Source: Mollicutes bacterium (GTDB lineage: Bacteria; Bacillota_I; Bacilli_A; RF39; UBA660). From it: a stretch of 19,335 bases of DNA. Shown here one piece after another: positions 6,448 through 13,687 of this stretch (positions within the stretch are counted from its first letter, which is position 1; each line of letters opens with the position of its first letter). A program made the translations under genes and the position numbers. The stretch lies in the NCBI GenBank assembly GCA_012838395.1, contig DUPI01000012.1:1-19335 (forward strand), read 5' to 3'. Below the pieces are notes generated by a model. It was not told where the DNA came from. It did no database searches and saw nothing but the letters and a program-made list of their open reading frames with translations.

Positions 6448-7437
6448 GTGAAAAACTTTAATATTTTCAATGAAGAAGCGAAGCATGTTAGTAACTTTAG
6501 TATTATCCAAACATATGGTGATGATTTAACCAGCAAAAATTATATTACTAATCCCTCAATTGCGCGTGAAGAGGAATTAAAAAAATTAATGATAATTTTA
6601 CTAACTCCGGAAAAGTCAGGATTGCTAGTTGGTAAGCCTGGTATTGGTAAGACAGCAATTGTTGAAGGATTAGCATATCTTATACAAAGGGATGAAGTAC
6701 CAAATGCGTTAAAAGGATATCGAATAATAAAAATTAACTCAACATCATTAGTGGGTGTTATTGAAATAGATGGCAAAGAAGAAATGATTATGAATATTTT
6801 TGTTGAGGAAATAAAAAAACTAGAAAAAACTATTATATTTATTGATGAAATTCATACGTTGATAGGTGCTAGGGGTTCTGGTCCAATGGATTTAGCTAAT
6901 ATGTTAAAACCTGCCTTAGACCGGGGTGATGTTAAAGCGATAGGTGCGACAACAACTATTGAGTATAACACTTACATTATTCGTGATAGAGCCTTTTTGC
7001 GTCGTTTCGAAAAAATAGATATACTTGAACCAGATGAAGCTACTACTGTAAAGATTTTATTAGGTTCACTTCCGAAAATTGAAAAGCAAACTGGAATTAA
7101 ATTTAAGTATAATGAATATATTGCTAAACAGTTAATTGAATCAATTGTTAGTGCAACGTCAGAATTTAAAAGAATATATGGATTATCTGCAATGTATCCT
7201 GATGTTTCGTTTTCTGTTTTAACTCAAGCTTTTTCTCAAGCTTTATTTAAAAATAAAAGTGAAGTAGATATAGTAGATGTTTATAATGCGATAAAAACGA
7301 GTAAAAGAATATACCCAGATAGTATTATTAAAGAGTTAGACTTGTTTAGGGAAAAGTTTGCGAAACTTCTAAAGGAAGAGGGCATTGTATTACCAGTAGT
7401 AACACTCGATGAAATAAAAGTAGAAGAAACACTTTAA
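6448..7437 (+). CDS. Stand-alone Clp-D1-like AAA+ ATPase
   Basis: I take the GTG at 6448 as the start because AAAGGATGG precedes it by 7 bases; the in-frame ATG at 6409 overlaps the lipoprotein gene and lacks a site. The 329 residues match the first ATPase domain of ClpB/ClpC. They show IQTYGDDLT at the start, Walker A GKPGIGKT (62-69), Walker B IIFIDEIHTLIGA (129-141), sensor 1 AIGATTT (164-170), arginine finger region LRRF (184-187), then the helical small domain. The N-terminal Clp_N repeats, the middle domain, the D2 ring and any ClpP-binding loop are absent. At the pore loop (101-109, LVGVIEIDG) the tyrosine of the family's KYRG is replaced by Ile, so classical substrate threading is doubtful. 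The role is unknown; it lies between extracytoplasmic thioredoxin-like genes. Confidence 0.85.
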   Translation: MKNFNIFNEEAKHVSNFSIIQTYGDDLTSKNYITNPSIAREEELKKLMIILLTPEKSGLLVGKPGIGKTAIVEGLAYLIQRDEVPNALKGYRIIKINSTSLVGVIEIDGKEEMIMNIFVEEIKKLEKTIIFIDEIHTLIGARGSGPMDLANMLKPALDRGDVKAIGATTTIEYNTYIIRDRAFLRRFEKIDILEPDEATTVKILLGSLPKIEKQTGIKFKYNEYIAKQLIESIVSATSEFKRIYGLSAMYPDVSFSVLTQAFSQALFKNKSEVDIVDVYNAIKTSKRIYPDSIIKELDLFREKFAKLLKEEGIVLPVVTLDEIKVEETL

Positions 7438-7537
7438 TTGAATAATATTAAAAACAAAGCATATGTATAGTTAAGAAATAAAGTGTTGTTATTTTAAAAA
7501 AAGGTAAAGTATGTTAATATATATATGGGGTGGAATA

Positions 7538-8044
7538 ATGAAAAAAAGAGAAATACCAATCAAAAATTATATTATTTTAGCTGCTATTATTATATCGACA
7601 GTTTTTATTACTTTCCATCTAGCTAATAGATATAAGACAGAAAATGATTATTATAAAAAATCTTCTCCTTTGTATAACATTTTATATGAAATTAAAATGG
7701 AAGAATTAGATAATTATCTTTTAGAAAATCCTAATATAATTATTTATGTTGTTAACGGAAATGATGATAATGTTTTGGAAATGGATAAAACAATCAAAAA
7801 TTTTGTTTTGGAGAATGATTTAACTAATGATATAGTAGTAATAAATGCTACTAATAATATAAATCAAGTCACGAGAAAATTAAACGATATTTTGGATGAG
7901 GATTTGGTAACGTATAAAAATAATTTACTTGTCCACACCAATCTTTTTTCGGTAAAAGATCGAATTATCGATGATATTTTAGTACCCAAAACTAAAGATA
8001 TGGAAGCTCTTACTAGTTTTTTCAGAAAAAATGGTGTCATATAG
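7538..8044 (+). CDS. Membrane-anchored thioredoxin-like protein lacking CxxC
   Basis: The start at 7538 is chosen because GGGGTGG (7527-7533) precedes it; the track of open frame extends to 7511 without a site. The 168-residue protein has one helix at about 9-28. The outer part has PNIIIYVVNGNDDN at 65-78, where thioredoxins of this region read ILYIGSTDCSFC, then a helix, IVVINATNN as the second strand, and a basic or aspartate-rich end. Length, order of strands and position of the anchor match the redox lipoprotein at 6015, but there are no cysteines. I infer a degenerate thioredoxin fold acting as a binding or scaffold partner; this is moderate at best. The stop lies 3 bases before the trmL start, so the two are translationally close. 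Confidence 0.7.
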   Translation: MKKREIPIKNYIILAAIIISTVFITFHLANRYKTENDYYKKSSPLYNILYEIKMEELDNYLLENPNIIIYVVNGNDDNVLEMDKTIKNFVLENDLTNDIVVINATNNINQVTRKLNDILDEDLVTYKNNLLVHTNLFSVKDRIIDDILVPKTKDMEALTSFFRKNGVI

Positions 8045-8047
8045 ATT

Positions 8048-8554
8048 GTGATAAATATTGTTTTGTATGAACCGGAAATCCCACAAAACACTGGCAATAT
8101 TATGCGTACCTGTGCTGGTGTTGGGTGTAAATTACATTTAATAAAACCACTTGGATTTTCATTAGATGAAAAAAATATAAAACGAAGTGGTGTTAACTAT
8201 GTTGAAAAGTGTGATTACGAAGTGTATGAAGATTTTAATGATTTTTGTGACAAAAATACAGGTGAATTTTATTTTTTAACAAGATATGGGAGAAAATTGT
8301 ATACATCGTTTGATTATAATGATGTTAATAAGAATATTTATTTGATTTTTGGGAAAGAAAGTACAGGAATATCAAAGGAAATTTTGAAAAATAACATTGA
8401 TAAGTGCGTTAGAATTCCGATAAACAATAATATTAGGGCTTTAAATTTATCTAATTCTGTAGCAATAATGTTATTTGAGGTTTTGCGCCAACAAAACTTT
8501 CAAAACTTATTACTTTATGATATGTTTAAAGGTAAATATTATCTTGATGAATAG
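8048..8554 (+). CDS. trmL: tRNA (cytidine/uridine-34 2'-O)-methyltransferase TrmL
   Basis: A 168-residue SPOUT methyltransferase that uses S-adenosylmethionine to methylate the ribose at wobble position 34 of tRNA-Leu isoacceptors in the cytoplasm. The family signatures are clear: IVLYEPEIPQNTGNIMRTC (4-22), LIKPLGFSLDEKNIKRSG (31-48), FGKESTGI (101-108) and IPINNNIRALNLSNSVAI (123-140), which form the trefoil knot and cofactor site. Usual length is about 155-160, so this one has a short extra tail. The start is GTG at 8048, 3 bases after the preceding stop, with only a weak GGTG site, so translation probably depends on the upstream gene. The window's most confidently named metabolic gene on this side. 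Confidence 0.93.
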   Translation: MINIVLYEPEIPQNTGNIMRTCAGVGCKLHLIKPLGFSLDEKNIKRSGVNYVEKCDYEVYEDFNDFCDKNTGEFYFLTRYGRKLYTSFDYNDVNKNIYLIFGKESTGISKEILKNNIDKCVRIPINNNIRALNLSNSVAIMLFEVLRQQNFQNLLLYDMFKGKYYLDE

Positions 8555-8579
8555 CGTTTGTAAAGTGGAGCAAAATTTA

Positions 8580-8616
8580 TTGATAAATTTTAACAAAAAT
8601 GTTAGTATGTTATTAT
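8580..8616 (+). promoter_or_regulatory. Probable promoter for acidic repeat protein
   Basis: TTGATA (8580-8585), a 17-base spacer and TAGTAT (8603-8608). An overlapping alternative is the extended -10 TGT-TATTAT ending at 8616. Either would give a short leader before AGGAGGG at 8622-8628. Confidence 0.5.
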
Positions 8617-8637
8617 AGATTAGGAGGGCTTATAAAG

Positions 8638-9456
8638 ATGGATAAGAATTTTATTTTAGATAACTATGTTTGGTTTATTGTTGTGGGTGTCATTTTATTT
8701 ATGGCACTAATAGGTTATATTGCTGAAAAAACAAATTTCGGACGAAATCAATTTGAAAAAAAGGTGAAAAGAGAGCCGAAAGTTAAAAAGAAAAAGGATA
8801 AAAAAAATAAGGAAAAGGATAAGAAAGAATTGCCAGTTGAAGAACTAATCATTGAGGAACCGATTCTTGTTGAGGATGATGATTGGGCGAATCTAATTGA
8901 AGAAAATGTTCCTGCTGCGATTGATGTTGTTGATTCTACAGAGGCTGATGTTGTTGATTCTACAGAGGCTGATGTTGTTGAATCTATAGAGAATGATACG
9001 ATTGATTCTGCAGGAATAGATCTGGTAGAATCTACTGGGACTGATATGATTGATTCTGCAGAGGCTGATGTTGTTGATTTTACAGAGGCTGATGTTGTTG
9101 AATCTATAGAGAATGATACGATTGATTCTGCAGGAATTGATCTGGTAGAATCTACTGGGACTGATGCAAGTGATTCTGTAGAGGAAGATTTAACTGTTCC
9201 GTTTGGGATTGGAGTCAATAATGAAGAGGAAATAATATCAACAGAAGTTACTCTTGAGGAGGATTTAATTGTGCCTTTAAGTGAGAGTGTAGTTGACACG
9301 CCAATTGATTCAGTTGTAGAACCGCTAGTTGAAGAACCTGTTGAAGATATTGTTGTTGACGATGTTGGAGTTGTTAATGAAGTTGAGGATGAATTATCCC
9401 CTCCTAAAATTGATACATTAAACGCTGACACTGATGAAGATGTTTGGCAATTTTAA
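8638..9456 (+). CDS. Single-pass membrane protein with acidic repeat tail
   Basis: The ATG at 8638 follows AGGAGGG at 8622-8628. The 272-residue protein has a helix at about residues 10-29, a very basic stretch at 41-63 (KKVKREPKVKKKKDKKNKEK), and then about 210 residues rich in Asp, Glu, Val and Ser. The basic stretch after the helix predicts the tail lies in the cytoplasm (positive-inside rule). The tail contains an 8-residue unit, DVVDSTEA, three times in a row at the start, inside a larger 40-residue repeat that is present twice. No catalytic motif is seen and the C-terminus reads EDVWQF. It may be an interaction tether; function unknown. It precedes cdaA but is separated from it by a terminator and a promoter. 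Confidence 0.75.
   Translation: MDKNFILDNYVWFIVVGVILFMALIGYIAEKTNFGRNQFEKKVKREPKVKKKKDKKNKEKDKKELPVEELIIEEPILVEDDDWANLIEENVPAAIDVVDSTEADVVDSTEADVVESIENDTIDSAGIDLVESTGTDMIDSAEADVVDFTEADVVESIENDTIDSAGIDLVESTGTDASDSVEEDLTVPFGIGVNNEEEIISTEVTLEEDLIVPLSESVVDTPIDSVVEPLVEEPVEDIVVDDVGVVNEVEDELSPPKIDTLNADTDEDVWQF
8941..9180 (+). repeat. Two tandem 120-bp in-frame repeats
   Basis: Bases 8941-9060 and 9061-9180 are nearly identical over exactly 120 bp (40 codons), with a handful of differences that cluster at the 3' end of the unit. Nested within is a 24-bp unit encoding DVVDSTEA at 8923-8946, 8947-8970 and, diverged, 8971-8994. The nesting implies an older short-unit expansion followed by a recent duplication of the larger block. 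Confidence 0.9.
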
Positions 9457-9461
9457 ATTAT

Positions 9462-9488
9462 AAGGGATATGAAAGTATTCCCTTTTTT
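9462..9488 (+). terminator. Terminator between repeat gene and cdaA
   Basis: AAGGGA (9462-9467) pairs with TCCCTT (9479-9484), with possible extra pairs after one bulge, followed by T at 9483-9488. Confidence 0.65.
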
Positions 9489-9543
9489 AATTTGATTACT
9501 TAAAAATAAAAAATGCTTCGCTATTTTAAAAAAGAAGTTAGTG

Positions 9544-9552
9544 TGATATAAT
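9544..9552 (+). promoter_or_regulatory. Extended -10 promoter for cdaA-cdaR
   Basis: TGA then TATAAT (9547-9552), an extended -10. The hexamer at the -35 position (TTTTAA, 9524-9529) is weak. GGAGG at 9571-9575 follows before the ATG. Confidence 0.6.
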
Positions 9553-9581
9553 TTATTATAGGAATTAATTGGAGGAATATT

Positions 9582-10415
9582 ATGACTTTAGATGCTATAT
9601 TAATGTTACTTAAAAAATTAATTGATGTTTTATTAGTCTGGTTAGTTTTATATTATGTTTTAAAAAATCTGCGTCGGAACGTTAAAATGGTTTTGTTGTT
9701 TAAAGGAATATTATTTATTTTAGCACTTCAAATAGTAAGTGAAGTTTTAAACTTGGCAACAATCGGATATTTAATTGATAATGCAATAATGTGGGGGCCA
9801 CTTGCAATGATTATTATTTTTCAACCAGAAATTAGAAATGTTCTTGAACAGTTGGGAAGAAGTCAATTGTTGGGGCGTCACAAAACTTTGACTGTGGATG
9901 AGAGAGAACGAGTTGTTTATGAAATTGTGCAGTCTCTTGATTATCTTAGAAAAAATAGAATTGGCGCGCTTATAATTATTGAGCGTGATCATAGTTTAAG
10001 TGAATATATTGATAAATCAAAGAAAATTTATGCTGATATTTCTAGTGAATTATTAATTTCGATATTCTTTCCAAATAACCCACTTCATGATGGTGGAGTT
10101 ATTATACAAGGTGATAAAATAACAAGTGCAGGAGCGGTTTTTCCAAGCAGTGAAAACTTAAAAATTAGTAAACGTCTTGGAACTCGTCACCGAGCTGCTT
10201 TGGGTATGGCTGAAACAACGGATTGTATTTCAATTGTTTGTTCTGAAGAGACAGGACGTTTATCAATTGCTGTATCATCTGAACTTCATTATAACTTAAC
10301 AATTGATGAGATTAAATTAATGCTTTTAGAAGAGTTAAGACCTAAAAAATCATTAATCTTAGATGATGAAGACGAGGAAGGTGACAATGATGAAGACAAT
10401 GTTCAAGATAATTAA
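9582..10415 (+). CDS. cdaA: Diadenylate cyclase CdaA
   Basis: A 277-residue membrane enzyme that joins two ATP molecules to make cyclic di-AMP, the second messenger controlling potassium and osmolyte balance and cell-wall stability. Three membrane helices occupy about residues 5-25, 36-56 and 66-80. The DAC domain follows, with the two signature motifs NPLHDGG (166-172) and GTRHRAALG (200-208), and the lead-in QPEIRNVLEQLGR at 81-93, all typical of CdaA. The C-terminal tail after the DAC domain is unusually acidic (DDEDEEGDNDEDN). Length is normal for the family. The start is supported by GGAGG at 9571. It overlaps the cdaR start, which fits a translationally coupled enzyme-regulator pair. 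Confidence 0.96.
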   Translation: MTLDAILMLLKKLIDVLLVWLVLYYVLKNLRRNVKMVLLFKGILFILALQIVSEVLNLATIGYLIDNAIMWGPLAMIIIFQPEIRNVLEQLGRSQLLGRHKTLTVDERERVVYEIVQSLDYLRKNRIGALIIIERDHSLSEYIDKSKKIYADISSELLISIFFPNNPLHDGGVIIQGDKITSAGAVFPSSENLKISKRLGTRHRAALGMAETTDCISIVCSEETGRLSIAVSSELHYNLTIDEIKLMLLEELRPKKSLILDDEDEEGDNDEDNVQDN

Positions 10416-11748
10416 AAACTTTTTAAAGTCGATTTGGGCATTTATTGACAAAAAAATTATTATACCAACTACCAGACTTGTTTTAGTAGGTACGAAAAAA
10501 TTTGATAAATCTGGTAAAAAAATAGAAAATTGGTTGTCAAAAACTAATACTTTATTATTTATTTCATTAATTTTTGCTGTTACTTTATTTATTGTAATTG
10601 ATCAAAAGATTATAACTTTTTCTGAGAGTTCAGCTGAAGTTTTAAAAAATCAAGAAGTGAAGGTTATATATAATGAAGAGGCTTATGTTGTAGAGGGAAT
10701 CCCAAGTAATGTTGATATTACCTTGATAGGGCGAAGGGGAGAATTAATGTTTGCTAAACAATCGTCGAACCATGATGTAAGTATAGATCTAACAGGATTA
10801 AAACCAGGAACGCATAAGGTAAATGTGACGTATAAACAAGCGATGCAATCAATTGATTATAAAGTTAATCCATCGATTGCTACTGTTGTTATTTATCCCA
10901 AAATCTCAGAAACAAAAACACTAACACTTGATTTGTTAAATCAAGATAGTTTATCTTCAAAATTAGTTATTGATGACATTATCGTTAACACTGATAAGGT
11001 TGTTGTCAAGGGTGCTGAGTATAAACTAAAGGAAGTTGCTACAGTTAAAGCTTTAATTGATATTCGTAACTTAGTTAAACAAGAAGAAGGTGTAACAACA
11101 CTTAAAGATATTCCGTTAAAGGCTTATAATAACCAGGGTGAAATTATTGATGTAGAAATTGTGCCTGATAAAATAAGCGCTGATATTAAAATAACTTCGC
11201 CTAGTAAAGAACTTCCTATTAAAGTTATTCCTGTTGGTACAATAGGATTCGGTAAAGCTATCAGCTCTATTGATATAAATGAAACTAAAGTAACTGTTTA
11301 CGGAAGTGAAGATGTATTATCAACTTTAAATTATATACCATTAGAAATTGATGTTAACGAACTGAAAGAAAATAGACAATACAAAATGGAAATTCCAAAA
11401 CTAGTAGGAGTTAAATCAATGAGTGTTAACAACGCAACTATTAATGTTTCAGTTGGAAACTCAGTTGATAAAGAAATTGGAAATGTTCAAATTGAGTATC
11501 GTAATTTAAATGAAATATATACTGTTCAAGGATTAAGTAAAAAAGATGTTTCTGTTGTTGTTGGATTAAAGGGTGTAAAGTCGGTTCTTGATCAAATTGA
11601 ATCTAGTGATGTAATTGCATACTTAGATTTAAAAGGTTATGGTGAAGGTGAACACGAAGTTGATGTTAAAGTAGAAGGAACTGATGTTAAGGTTCAATAC
11701 ATTCCTAAAACCAAGAAAGTTCGTATTAAAATTATAAAAATTAATTAA
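10390..11748 (+). CDS. cdaR: YbbR-domain regulator CdaR
   Basis: A membrane protein of about 452 residues that binds CdaA and tunes its activity from outside the membrane. A positively charged N-terminus of about 50 residues is followed by one helix at about 53-71, then four YbbR-type beta domains whose units begin with phrases such as YVVEGIPSNVDITLIGRRG, LPIKVIPVGTIGFGKAI and YTVQGLSKKDVSVVVGL. Several in-frame ATGs exist (10363, 10366, 10387, 10390, 10399). I prefer 10390, which has AGGAAGGTGA at 10375-10384 at proper distance and gives a 26-base overlap with cdaA. The N-terminal cytoplasmic extension of about 50 residues is longer than in Bacillus subtilis CdaR, as far as I recall. In most Firmicutes glmM follows; here it does not. 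Confidence 0.93.
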   Translation: MKTMFKIIKNFLKSIWAFIDKKIIIPTTRLVLVGTKKFDKSGKKIENWLSKTNTLLFISLIFAVTLFIVIDQKIITFSESSAEVLKNQEVKVIYNEEAYVVEGIPSNVDITLIGRRGELMFAKQSSNHDVSIDLTGLKPGTHKVNVTYKQAMQSIDYKVNPSIATVVIYPKISETKTLTLDLLNQDSLSSKLVIDDIIVNTDKVVVKGAEYKLKEVATVKALIDIRNLVKQEEGVTTLKDIPLKAYNNQGEIIDVEIVPDKISADIKITSPSKELPIKVIPVGTIGFGKAISSIDINETKVTVYGSEDVLSTLNYIPLEIDVNELKENRQYKMEIPKLVGVKSMSVNNATINVSVGNSVDKEIGNVQIEYRNLNEIYTVQGLSKKDVSVVVGLKGVKSVLDQIESSDVIAYLDLKGYGEGEHEVDVKVEGTDVKVQYIPKTKKVRIKIIKIN

Positions 11749-11751
11749 AAA

Positions 11752-11780
11752 AAGGCTTTATCATTTGATAAAGTCTTTTT
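11752..11780. terminator. Bidirectional terminator between cdaR and DUF378 gene
   Basis: AAGGCTTTATCA (11752-11763) pairs with TGATAAAGTCTT (11766-11777), with one G-T pair, and is flanked by A on the left and T on the right. It therefore can stop transcripts from both strands. It sits between the stop codons of two converging genes. Confidence 0.85.
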
Positions 11781-11979
11781 AATCATAATCTAAATGTTTA
11801 AATAGGATTCCAATATTGATTAAGCCAGTGATACCAACTAAAATATAAATAATTCTTGTCATCATTGTCTCGTCTCCAAACAGAGCAGTGACTAAGTTAA
11901 AATCAAACAATCCGATTAAACCCCAGTTAATAGCACCGATGATAGTAATCGCTAAAGCAGTTTTTTGTAATGTTTCCAT
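11779..11979 (-). CDS. DUF378 two-helix membrane protein
   Basis: A 66-residue protein on the minus strand with an AAGGGGA ribosome site before its ATG. The sequence ALAITIIGAINWGLIGLF at 9-25, then a short loop, then IIYILVGITGLINIGILF (43-60), is typical of DUF378, a small family of two-helix membrane proteins of unknown function that is widespread in Firmicutes. It is the only minus-strand gene in the window. It converges on cdaR and shares its terminator. The acidic end HLDYD is probably cytoplasmic or surface-exposed. Confidence 0.9.
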   Translation of the reverse strand: METLQKTALAITIIGAINWGLIGLFDFNLVTALFGDETMMTRIIYILVGITGLINIGILFKHLDYD

Positions 11980-12059
11980 ATTTTTCCCCTTTCGTAATTA
12001 TTAATTATTGTAAACAAAAAATAACAAATTATTCATTCATATTTCAAATACAACATCCA

Positions 12060-12065
12060 TATAAT
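12060..12065 (+). promoter_or_regulatory. -10 box before LolA-like lipoprotein gene
   Basis: TATAAT lies 29 bases before the start codon in the divergent space between the DUF378 gene and this gene. No strong -35 is seen at 17 bases (TCATAT), so the call is tentative. Confidence 0.4.
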
Positions 12066-12093
12066 TAAATGAAATAAAATATGAGGTGGAAAG

Positions 12094-13123
12094 ATGAAAA
12101 GAAGACTATTATTATTTCTTATTCTATTGTTTAGTTTATTAATTGTTGGCTGTAGAAAAACTGGTGAAAAAGAGGTTGTAAAAGATTTAACCAAAAAAAT
12201 TGAAGAAACTAAAAGTTATCATTTAGTCGGAGAATTAGAAATGTTAAATAATGATGATGTTTATAAGTACGATGTTGATGTATCATATGAACAAGAAGAT
12301 AAGTTTCGCGTTAGCTTAAAAAATAAAATTAATAACCATGAACAAATCATTTTAAAAAAATGAAGATGGTGTTTATGTATTAACGCCATCACTTAACAAA
12401 AGTTTTAAGTTTCAAAGTGAATGGCCATACAACAATTCTCAAAGTTATTTGTTACAAACTATATTAATGGATATTAAAAATGACAAAGAAAAGGAATTTG
12501 CTGTTAATGACAATGGATATGTTATTACAATAAAAGTTAATTACACTAGTAATAAGGAATTAGTAAAACAAAAAATATACCTTGATAAAGATATTAACGT
12601 AACAGAAGTTCATGTCTTAAATAATGAAAATAAAGTTATAATGAAAATGAAATTTAATGATATTGATTTAAAAACAACGTACAATAAAAATCATTTTGCA
12701 CTAAAGGATAATATGGAAACAGCAGTTGTTGATGAAAATGTGAAGGTTGTTGGAAAGGTTGATGATGTTATATATCCAATGTATATGCCTAAAAACACCA
12801 AACTCATTAATCTTGAGCGTGTTACTAAAGAAAATGGGGAAAGAATTATTTCGAAGTTTTCAGGAGATTCGTCATTTATGTTAGTTCAAGAAACAGCTAT
12901 CAAGGAAAAGGAAATGGTCACAATTCCTATAACTGGCGAACCATTAATTTTAACCGGAACAATCGCGGCTCTATCAGATTCATCAATTACTTGGACTCGC
13001 GATGGCATCGAATATTATATAGTTTCCGAAAATATTACTGAAGATGAATTAGTAAATATTGCCAAGTCAATAAGTGTTATGCCTGTTGGAAAACAGATAC
13101 AATTTTGTATCTTTTTTATTTAA
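12094..13123 (+). pseudogene. LolA/GerS-like lipoprotein with frameshift at A7 run
   Basis: The gene starts at 12094 after AGGTGG and encodes a lipoprotein signal with lipobox IVGC. Reading frame 1 meets TGA at 12361 right after seven A (12354-12360). The +1 frame continues without a stop and restores the family pattern EDGVYVLTPSLNKSFKFQSEWP, then YLLQTILMDIKND, through to 13123. The joined product is about 343 residues, long beta-rich and LolA-like, as in GerS-type or DUF4367-like lipoproteins of Clostridia and Bacilli, which are attached to the membrane outer face. Removing one A from the run repairs the frame. It may be a pseudogene, a sequencing error, or rescued by slippage on the poly-A. 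The last residues QFCIFFI come from the terminator and may not be part of the ancestral protein. Confidence 0.8.
13096..13117 (+). terminator. Terminator overlapping end of lipoprotein gene
   Basis: GATACA (13096-13101) pairs with TGTATC (13106-13111) with a short AT-rich loop, then a T run to 13117. The stop codon (13121-13123) lies beyond the hairpin. Confidence 0.65.
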
Positions 13124-13127
13124 GATA

Positions 13128-13136
13128 TGTTATAAT
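13128..13136 (+). promoter_or_regulatory. Extended -10 promoter for gene at 13155
   Basis: TGT then TATAAT at 13131-13136, directly downstream of the terminator. The possible -35 TTGTAT (13105-13110) is 20 bases away, so the promoter depends on the extended -10. Confidence 0.5.
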
Positions 13137-13154
13137 TAATTACAGGTGGTAATA

Positions 13155-13670
13155 ATGAAAAAGAGAAATGATAAGGGTAAAACAAAAATTAATGGAAATG
13201 TCAATTCAAATGATGAAGTTACAAAATTGGTCAAAATTACAGCGATTATCGTTTTTGTTTATGCTGCTTTTTTTGTTATAACAAAAATAGGGATAGAGAA
13301 AAACAAAAATGACCAAAATAATGAAAAAGAAGAAGTGGCAATTCAATTTGAAGAAATTCTTCTCGGAAAATTATTGGAACAATCTGAAAGTGAATATTAT
13401 GTGTTAATAACATTTAAAGATGATATTTACAGTCCGTTATATAACAGTTATTTTGTAGAATATCATAAAAAGGATGACGCTTTACCAAAATACAGCGCGA
13501 ATATCAATAATATATTTAATCAAAAATATATTTCTGATGAATCTAATTTTGATACTAAAGAACTTAAATTTAAAGAATCAACCTTGTTAAAAATAAAATA
13601 TAAACAAATTGTTGAAATTTATCAAGGTCGCAAAAGTATCATGGAGCACCTTAAAAAAATAATTGATTAG
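13155..13670 (+). CDS. Membrane-anchored thioredoxin-like protein lacking CxxC (second)
   Basis: The ATG at 13155 is preferred over the GTG at 13146, which lies inside the AGGTGG site (13144-13149). The 171-residue protein has a charged N-terminus and a helix at about 25-45. The outer domain shows YYVLITFKDDIYSPL at 81-95, the place of the CxxC strand in thioredoxins, and near the end ESTLLKIKYKQIVEIYQGRKSIMEHL (141-166). This closely matches the thioredoxin ending of cis-Pro loop, two strands and last helix, but Ser-Thr stands where the family has Thr-Pro. There are no cysteines. It could be a redox-dead paralogue of the proteins at 2774 and 6015. The ctpA gene follows 17 bases after the stop, so the two are likely one transcript. 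Confidence 0.72.
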   Translation: MKKRNDKGKTKINGNVNSNDEVTKLVKITAIIVFVYAAFFVITKIGIEKNKNDQNNEKEEVAIQFEEILLGKLLEQSESEYYVLITFKDDIYSPLYNSYFVEYHKKDDALPKYSANINNIFNQKYISDESNFDTKELKFKESTLLKIKYKQIVEIYQGRKSIMEHLKKIID

Positions 13671-13687
13671 AAGAAATGAGGTACATT

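Noticed and set aside
8748..9431. A 227-codon open frame on the minus strand
   Set aside because: It is antisense to the Asp/Glu/Val repeat gene; the GAT/GTT codons of the repeat read as Ser/Thr codons without stops on the other strand. It has no ribosome site and no family resemblance.
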